Source: DASYYE01 sp035946955
Lineage (GTDB): Bacteria; Actinomycetota; Actinomycetes; Streptosporangiales; Streptosporangiaceae
Reading direction: 5' to 3'
Length of the DNA: 9,818 nucleotides
Assembly: GCA_035946955.1 (NCBI GenBank)
Contig: DASYYE010000019.1
Location: 1 to 9,818 of the forward strand
Of the stretch, positions 5,414 through 9,818 are shown in pieces (the stretch's first letter is position 1; each line of letters opens with the position of its first letter). The notes under the pieces are model-generated. The model was not told where the DNA came from, searched no databases, and saw only the letters and a list, made by a program, of their open reading frames with translations. Position numbers and translations under genes: made by a program.

Positions 5414-5523
5414 GCGGGACTAGCCTGAGCGAGCCGAGGGTCGCGGCGCTGCCTGGACTGAGGAGCGAAGCGACGAGGGAAGGCAGTGCCTTCGAGCGCC
5501 CCGGAGGCGAGCGGGACTAGCAG
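5414..5523 (-). repeat. Palindromic intergenic repeat, copy 2 (inverted relative to copy 1)
   Basis: The reverse complement aligns with 1941-2049 nearly end to end, with a gap of ~15 bases in the loop. On the plus strand the stem is GGCGCTGCCT (5445-5454) with AGGCAGTGCC (5481-5490), nine Watson-Crick pairs plus one G-U. One stem position is changed on both sides relative to copy 1, so pairing is preserved. The copy is bracketed by an 11-bp direct repeat GCGGGACTAGC (5414-5424 and 5511-5521), which copy 1 keeps only partly at one end. It begins 5 bp after the ATPase stop codon and may terminate that transcript. Confidence 0.8.
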
Positions 5524-5564
5524 GGCTCTGGCCTCCTGCTGAGATCACGTGGCAAGCTCAGGAC

Positions 5565-6092
5565 ATGACCGATGTGGATGACAGCCGAGACCCGTCCTGC
5601 GACCTCGCCCATGGGACCGCGCCAGTGCCAGCGGAGACCAGGACGCTCGCTGCGGTCTTTGCCTCACCTGTCGCCACCTACCTGCTGCGGTTCGGGAGCG
5701 ACGCCGGCTTCCGGACCCTGCTGATCGAACCGGACAAGGAGCGCTGGCCAGCACCAGCGGGTGAGGAGGTGGTGTCCGGTGTGTTCGAGGACGTCGTGGA
5801 TGCCACAACGGATGTGGTCGTCACCGACCACCACCGGCCTGAACTAGGCATAGTCCTGCGTGACGCGCTCGCCAGCCCTGCCCGGTGGGTCGGCATCATG
5901 GGCAACCCGCGTCACCCCGGTGCCCACGTCTCAGCGCTGGCAGCACTCGGAGTGCCCGCGGCGGAGGTCGCCCGCGTCCACCGGCCCATCGGGCTGAACA
6001 TCGGCTCCCACACACCGGCGGAGATCGCACTGGCCACCGTCGCTGGGCTCATCGCCGACCGTAACCAGCGCCCGGGTGGTTTTGTGTTCTGA
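5565..6092 (+). CDS. XdhC/CoxI-family protein, Rossmann (C-terminal) domain only
   Basis: A 175-aa protein matching the C-terminal NAD-binding-like domain of XdhC/CoxI proteins. The diagnostic end is VHRPIGLNIGSHTPAEIALA (138-157), then GLIADRN and RPGGF, preceded by WVGIMGNPRH (108-117). XdhC proteins help insert sulfurated molybdenum cofactor into xanthine dehydrogenase-type enzymes. This one lacks the N-terminal CoxI domain with its cofactor-binding cysteine region. Its first strand reads VFASPVATYLLRFGSDAGFR, without the usual G-x-G-x-x-G, so nucleotide binding is doubtful. No molybdenum hydroxylase gene lies nearby. The ATG at 5565 has only AGGA one base upstream, so translation initiation is weak or leaderless. 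Whether it is a stand-alone conserved variant or a degraded XdhC is open; the intact frame and conserved C-terminus favour a functional gene. Confidence 0.8.
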   Translation: MTDVDDSRDPSCDLAHGTAPVPAETRTLAAVFASPVATYLLRFGSDAGFRTLLIEPDKERWPAPAGEEVVSGVFEDVVDATTDVVVTDHHRPELGIVLRDALASPARWVGIMGNPRHPGAHVSALAALGVPAAEVARVHRPIGLNIGSHTPAEIALATVAGLIADRNQRPGGFVF

Positions 6093-6113
6093 CTGCCCGG
6101 GTCCGGCATGATT

Positions 6114-6142
6114 TTGTGCGTTTGGTCAAGATCTGCCATAGA
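6114..6142 (+). promoter_or_regulatory. Candidate promoter of the sensor-kinase operon
   Basis: TTGTGC (6114-6119), a 17-bp spacer, and CATAGA (6137-6142) make a plausible sigma-70-type promoter in the most AT-rich stretch of the window. An alternative -10, TATAGT, lies at 6151-6156 but without a -35 at standard spacing. Confidence 0.35.
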
Positions 6143-6144
6143 AC

Positions 6145-6178
6145 GCTATGTATAGTTACCATTACTAATGGTTATAGC
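6145..6178. promoter_or_regulatory. Dyad operator upstream of the sensor kinases
   Basis: ACCATTA-C-TAATGGT (6158-6172) is a perfect 15-bp palindrome with a one-base centre, flanked by an outer pair GCTAT (6145-6149) and ATAGC (6174-6178). It overlaps or directly follows the likely promoter and ends about 40 bp before the kinase start, an arrangement typical of a repressor or autoregulatory site. The binding protein is unknown. Confidence 0.55.
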
Positions 6179-6220
6179 CAGGGTAAATAGTTAGGGCAAG
6201 GGGAGGCAGTGGGGCGTCTC

Positions 6221-8338
6221 ATGGAGCGCTGGATGCCACGTTCCATGACCCAACGGCTATGGGCCGGCCTGGCTGCCTTCGCCATGCTCCTCGCCGGGGC
6301 TGGCGTGTTCACCGCGGTCGGTATGGCGAACCAGGCGCAGACGATCGACACGCTGTCCTCACGGATCGGCCCCCTGCAGAGTTCCAGCCACACGGCACAG
6401 GCTGAGTTCGGTATCGCGCAGGCTGTGCTGCGAGCCGCCCTCGCCGACAAGGGCGCTGGGCGTGGCGTGAGCTTCACCCAGTACCAGAGCAGCCTGGATT
6501 CGGACCTTTCCCGGATCGCCACCATGGCGCAAGGCTCGGAGCGTGCCGACGTGAGTGCGGCGCGGCAGGCCTCGACGGCCTGGTTCAACGCGGCTTCGGC
6601 CATAGTCATCCTCCAGCCAGGCAGCATCGAGTACGAGCGCCAGAACGCTACGCGCTACGCCAGCGTGGGCAACTTCTACGCCGCGACCGGGCGGCTGGAA
6701 GACCAGTTGCTGGCGGAGCAACGCAATGCCGTCGGCGGTAACCGCAACGCGGTTGTCACCTCGGTCCTGGGCGCTACCGCGATCGCACTGGTCCTGGTGC
6801 TGCTCGCGCTGGTGGTGGCGGCCGCCGCCATGGTTGGGATCCTCCGGCCACTGCGGGGGTTCTCAGCCGTACTGCGCCGCCTCACTTCCGGTGACCATGC
6901 CGCACGTGCCGACGTGAGCGGGCCCACTGAGATCGCGGAGGTCGCCACGTCACTGAATGAACTGGCCGAGGAGAGCGACCGGTTGCGTGCCCAGGAGGCC
7001 GAGGCCGACCGCCTGAAGACGATAGCCCGCGACACCGGACTGCGTATCCGTGAGCACCTGCGCGAGTCGGACCTGTTGCGTGAGGCCCGGGTGGCGATCG
7101 AGGAAAACCTCGACGCGGATGCCGCCTACCTGCACGTCATGTCGGATGGCGAGTTCGGCGTACCCGAGGGCCACCACGACTGGCCGTTGCAGCAGTGCGT
7201 CGTCACCGCCCTCGATGACGACGCCGAGGAGGTCTGGCGTGACCTGCTACGCCGCCAGGCCGCCATGACGGTGCGGACATCCGGCTCCGACGACGCGGGG
7301 GTCACCTCGGACGACGTGGCGGTCAGCTCGGACGGCGCAGCGGTCAGCTCGGAGGTCCGCAAAGCACTGGTGGAGGCCGGGGTCGCCGCAGCGGTCCTCG
7401 TACCCTTTGGGGTGGGAGAGGAACTCCTCGGCCTCATCGTGGTGACCAGGAACAGCGCGCGCTTCCCGTGGACGGCTGCGGAAGTGGACGCGCTGGAGTC
7501 AATCGCTGCCGACCTCGGGCGTGGGATGCATCACGCCCGCCTTTACGAGGCCGAGAACCGTCTGGTCGAGGAACTCCGCTCGGTCGACCGGGCCAAATCT
7601 GACTTCCTCGCCGCGGTCTCCCACGAATTGCGTACGCCGCTGACCAGCATCGCCGGGTACATCGAGATCCTGCGCAGCGCCGACGCCGGGCCGCTCACCC
7701 GGACCCAGGAGAAGATGCTCGAAACGGCCGACCGTAACACGGCCCGGCTGCGTCAGCTCATCGAGGACGTACTGACCCTCTCCAAAGTCGAAGCGCGAGC
7801 GTTCAAGACCATGCGCCAGCCAGTTGACTTGAGCGAACTCGTGGTCGCGGCCGTCACCACCGTCTCGCCCGCAGCCACGGCGCGGGGAGTGTCGGTCACC
7901 TGCGGCGAAGTGGTGCCCGGGCTGACGGTCGGTGGCGACTCCGGCCAGCTCGACCGGCTGCTCACGAACCTGCTCTCCAACTCGGTGAAGTTCACCACGG
8001 CTGGTGGCCTGGTCCAGGCGAGCGCCTGGGCGGAGGGCACGATGGCCGTGCTCAGCCTGACCGACAGCGGCATCGGCATCCCCGAGGAGGAGCAGAAGGC
8101 GCTCTTCACTCGTTTCTTCCGTGCCTCGAACGCAGTGGAACTCGCCATCCCCGGGACCGGCCTCGGGCTGGCGATCGCACGCACCATCGTGGCCAACCAC
8201 GGCGGTGAGCTGCGGGTGTCTTCGCAGGAGGGAAAGGGCACGACGGTCACGGTACTGCTTCCCCTGACGAAGGGCGGGGGGGCCAACCGGGCGCACCGGC
8301 CGAAGGTGTCCGCCTCCAGGGGAGGCCGCCAGCGATGA
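6221..8338 (+). CDS. Membrane sensor histidine kinase (HAMP-GAF-HisKA-HATPase)
   Basis: A 705-aa hybrid membrane kinase. Transmembrane helix 1 is at ~13-35, an Ala/Gln-rich mainly helical extracytoplasmic sensor at ~36-178, and helix 2 at ~180-207 (IALVLVLLALVVAAAAMVGI). HAMP follows at ~208-260, a GAF-like domain at ~281-441, and HisKA at ~457-526 with phospho-accepting H468 in SHELRTPLTS. HATPase_c at ~571-681 has N box NLLSNSVKF, G1 DSGIGIP, F box FTRFFRAS and G2 GTGLGLAI, all intact. A three-copy seven-residue repeat lies inside the GAF region (356-376). The start is uncertain: GGGGAGG lies 14 bases before ATG 6221 but only two before GTG 6209, which would add four residues. It overlaps the next kinase gene by ATGA. 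No response regulator is visible, so its target is unknown. Confidence 0.92.
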   Translation: MERWMPRSMTQRLWAGLAAFAMLLAGAGVFTAVGMANQAQTIDTLSSRIGPLQSSSHTAQAEFGIAQAVLRAALADKGAGRGVSFTQYQSSLDSDLSRIATMAQGSERADVSAARQASTAWFNAASAIVILQPGSIEYERQNATRYASVGNFYAATGRLEDQLLAEQRNAVGGNRNAVVTSVLGATAIALVLVLLALVVAAAAMVGILRPLRGFSAVLRRLTSGDHAARADVSGPTEIAEVATSLNELAEESDRLRAQEAEADRLKTIARDTGLRIREHLRESDLLREARVAIEENLDADAAYLHVMSDGEFGVPEGHHDWPLQQCVVTALDDDAEEVWRDLLRRQAAMTVRTSGSDDAGVTSDDVAVSSDGAAVSSEVRKALVEAGVAAAVLVPFGVGEELLGLIVVTRNSARFPWTAAEVDALESIAADLGRGMHHARLYEAENRLVEELRSVDRAKSDFLAAVSHELRTPLTSIAGYIEILRSADAGPLTRTQEKMLETADRNTARLRQLIEDVLTLSKVEARAFKTMRQPVDLSELVVAAVTTVSPAATARGVSVTCGEVVPGLTVGGDSGQLDRLLTNLLSNSVKFTTAGGLVQASAWAEGTMAVLSLTDSGIGIPEEEQKALFTRFFRASNAVELAIPGTGLGLAIARTIVANHGGELRVSSQEGKGTTVTVLLPLTKGGGANRAHRPKVSASRGGRQR
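7286..7348 (+). repeat. Three tandem 21-bp coding repeats in the kinase GAF region
   Basis: Three in-frame 21-bp units encode SDDAGVT, SDDVAVS and SDGAAVS, followed by a partial unit beginning SE. The DNA units share CGGACG/CGGTCAGCTCGGA-type blocks. The paralogous kinase at 8335 lacks this stretch, so it is an insertion by tandem duplication in a surface loop. Confidence 0.7.
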
Positions 8339-9818
8339 GCCCGGGCGCCCCGAGCACGACGCTGGTGTGGGGGCTGGCGTCGGTGGTGGGTGTGCTGGTG
8401 GTTGTGCTGGTGGTGGCGTGGCTGCGGGTGCGGCGGTCGCTGGGTGGTCTGGCGGTGACGGTGCGGTCGCTGACGTCGGGTGACTATGGGGTGCGGGCGC
8501 CATCGGATGGCCCGGCGCAGGTGCGGGAGGTGGCGCGGGAGGTCAACGACCTGGCCGCGGAGAGTGGCCGGCTCCGGGACGTGGAGACCGAGAGCAGGCA
8601 GCTGCGGTCCATGGCGCGGGAAGTAGGGTTCCGCATCCGTGAGCACCTGCGGGTCGAGGACCTGCTCACCGAGGCGCGGCTGGCGATCGAAGAGAACCTG
8701 GACGCCGAGGCCGCCTACCTGCATGTGGTCCGGGACGGCAGAATCGGCCTGCCAGTGGGCCATGAACACGACTGGATGCTGCCAGCGGACTTTGAAGACT
8801 GCCTGCCCCCCGACCACTTGGAGTTCGCTGCCGCGCTGTTGCGCACCCAGTCCAGCCTGATAGTGCAGGACCTCAACGGCCCCGACGGGCATAGGAATAT
8901 GGCGCCGGCGGTGCGGGAGGCGTTGAGTGCGGCGGGGGTGGTGTCGCATTTGTATACGCCGTTTGGGGTGGATTCGGTGCTGGGGTTCATTGCGGCGGAG
9001 CGGTTGCGGGCGGGGCATCCGTGGACGGCGGCCGAGGTTGATGCGGTGCAGTCGATCGCGGCGGACCTGGGGCGGGGGCTGCACCATGCGCGGCTGTATG
9101 AGGCGGAGAACCGCCTGGTGGAGGACCTGCAGGCCCTCGACAGGGCGCGGCTGGACTTCTTCGCGACCGTCTCCCATGAGCTGCGGGCGCCGCTGACCAC
9201 GATCGAGGGGTATGTGGAGATGCTCGCCGACGGGGAGGCGGGTGAGATCACCCCGCAGCAGACCAAGATGCTGGAGACCATCGACCGCTCCAGCGTGCGG
9301 CTGCGGAACCTGATCGAGGACCTGCTGACACTGTCGAAGCTGGAGACCGGCGCCACCGCCACCGTGCTGCGGCCGGTGCCGCTGGCCCAGGTGCTGACCG
9401 AGGCCGCCGAGGCGATCGCCCCCTCCGCCGACGCCGGGGACCTCACCCTGGCGACCAGCCTGCCGCTGGGGCAGGTGGTCGTCGAGGCCGACACCGCCCA
9501 GCTCGACCGCGTCCTGTCCAACCTGCTCTCCAACGCCGTCAAGTACACCCCACCCGGCGGGCGGGTCCACCTCGCCGCCACCACCGCGGCCCACCAGGCC
9601 GTCGTCACCGTCACCGACACCGGCATCGGCATCCCCGAACGCGACCAGAAAGAACTCTTCACCCGCTTCTACCGCGCCTCCAACGCCACCTCCCGCCGCA
9701 TCCCCGGCACCGGCCTCGGCCTGGCCATCGTCGCCACCATCATCGCCAACCACCACGGCGCCATCAACCTGGCCTCCACCGAAGGCACCGGCACCACCGT
9801 CACCATCCACCTGCCACT
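8335..9818 (+). CDS. Paralogous sensor histidine kinase lacking the extracellular domain (3' end outside window)
   Basis: The open frame runs from ATG 8335 to the window end (494 codons, no stop), and only a few C-terminal residues can be missing from the ATPase domain. A single hydrophobic helix (residues ~10-30, VWGLASVVGVLVVVLVVAWL) leads straight into HAMP (~31-85). Then come a GAF-like domain (~105-255), HisKA (~270-340) with H281 in SHELRAPLTT, and HATPase_c (~385-494) with NLLSNAVKY, DTGIGIP, FTRFYRAS and GTGLGLAI. It is a clear paralogue of the preceding kinase; IREHL, EARxAIEENLDAxAAYLHV and SIAADLGRG are shared. It lacks the first membrane helix, the extracellular sensor and the heptad insert. 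The ATG overlaps the upstream TGA (ATGA), with GGGGAGG nine bases upstream, so translation is coupled. Base composition shifts from G-rich to C-rich along the gene. All catalytic motifs are intact. Confidence 0.92.
   Translation, partial: MSPGAPSTTLVWGLASVVGVLVVVLVVAWLRVRRSLGGLAVTVRSLTSGDYGVRAPSDGPAQVREVAREVNDLAAESGRLRDVETESRQLRSMAREVGFRIREHLRVEDLLTEARLAIEENLDAEAAYLHVVRDGRIGLPVGHEHDWMLPADFEDCLPPDHLEFAAALLRTQSSLIVQDLNGPDGHRNMAPAVREALSAAGVVSHLYTPFGVDSVLGFIAAERLRAGHPWTAAEVDAVQSIAADLGRGLHHARLYEAENRLVEDLQALDRARLDFFATVSHELRAPLTTIEGYVEMLADGEAGEITPQQTKMLETIDRSSVRLRNLIEDLLTLSKLETGATATVLRPVPLAQVLTEAAEAIAPSADAGDLTLATSLPLGQVVVEADTAQLDRVLSNLLSNAVKYTPPGGRVHLAATTAAHQAVVTVTDTGIGIPERDQKELFTRFYRASNATSRRIPGTGLGLAIVATIIANHHGAINLASTEGTGTTVTIHLP

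Noticed and set aside
5414..5424. GGGACTAG as a DosR-type half-site
   Set aside because: It recurs as part of the direct repeat bracketing the palindromic element and has no GTCCC partner at the right spacing.
1941..5523. A composite transposon or genomic island bounded by the inverted repeats
   Set aside because: No transposase, integrase or attachment site is visible between or beside the repeats, and the enclosed genes look like ordinary actinomycete chromosome genes. Only a repeat pair is supported.
7499..8503. 334-codon minus-strand frame
   Set aside because: It is antisense to the kinase HisKA and ATPase domains, has Pro/Ala/Thr repeats and no recognisable domain, and is a codon-bias shadow.
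7753..9810. 685-codon open frame on the minus strand opposite both kinases
   Set aside because: Its frame is open only because of the extreme GC bias of the kinase codons. Its translation is low-complexity Gly/Arg/Pro/His-rich, while the plus strand encodes complete kinase motifs over the same bases.

Overview
The window is high-GC DNA with strongly GC-biased third codon positions. It carries a DevR/DevS-like two-component pair, a DUF397 / XRE-DUF5753 / RsbW-like ATPase cluster and GAF-containing sensor kinases. Together these indicate an actinomycete (Actinomycetota), perhaps of the Streptosporangiales/Thermomonosporaceae type; the family-level placement is inference. I saw no rRNA, tRNA, CRISPR array, integrase or transposase gene.

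Left part (1-1920): the 3' end of a DevS/DosT-like histidine kinase meets, tail to tail, a DevR/DosR-like response regulator on the minus strand. The divergent region beyond the regulator holds a candidate DosR-type box. It is followed by a two-gene plus-strand unit encoding a small two-helix membrane protein and a VOC-fold (glyoxalase/dioxygenase superfamily) protein.

Middle (1921-5540): two inverted copies of a ~100-bp palindromic repeat lie at about 1941-2049 and 5414-5523. Between them are a 5'-truncated GH18 chitinase remnant that begins just after the left copy, a strong hairpin terminator, and three plus-strand genes. These encode a DUF397 protein with an internal duplication, an XRE-family regulator with a DUF5753 domain, and an RsbW-like ATP-binding protein with an extra C-terminal module. 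The same 11-bp palindrome, TGTACCGTACA, lies upstream of the DUF397 gene and of the ATPase gene. This suggests that both are controlled together, plausibly by the XRE protein encoded between them.

Right part (5565-9818): a short XdhC-C-like Rossmann protein is followed by an AT-rich promoter region with a dyad. Then come two paralogous HAMP-GAF-HisKA-HATPase sensor kinases joined by an ATGA stop/start overlap. The first has a full two-helix membrane sensor. The second has lost the extracellular sensor and keeps one membrane helix; it runs off the window within a few residues of its expected end. No partner response regulator for them lies in the window.
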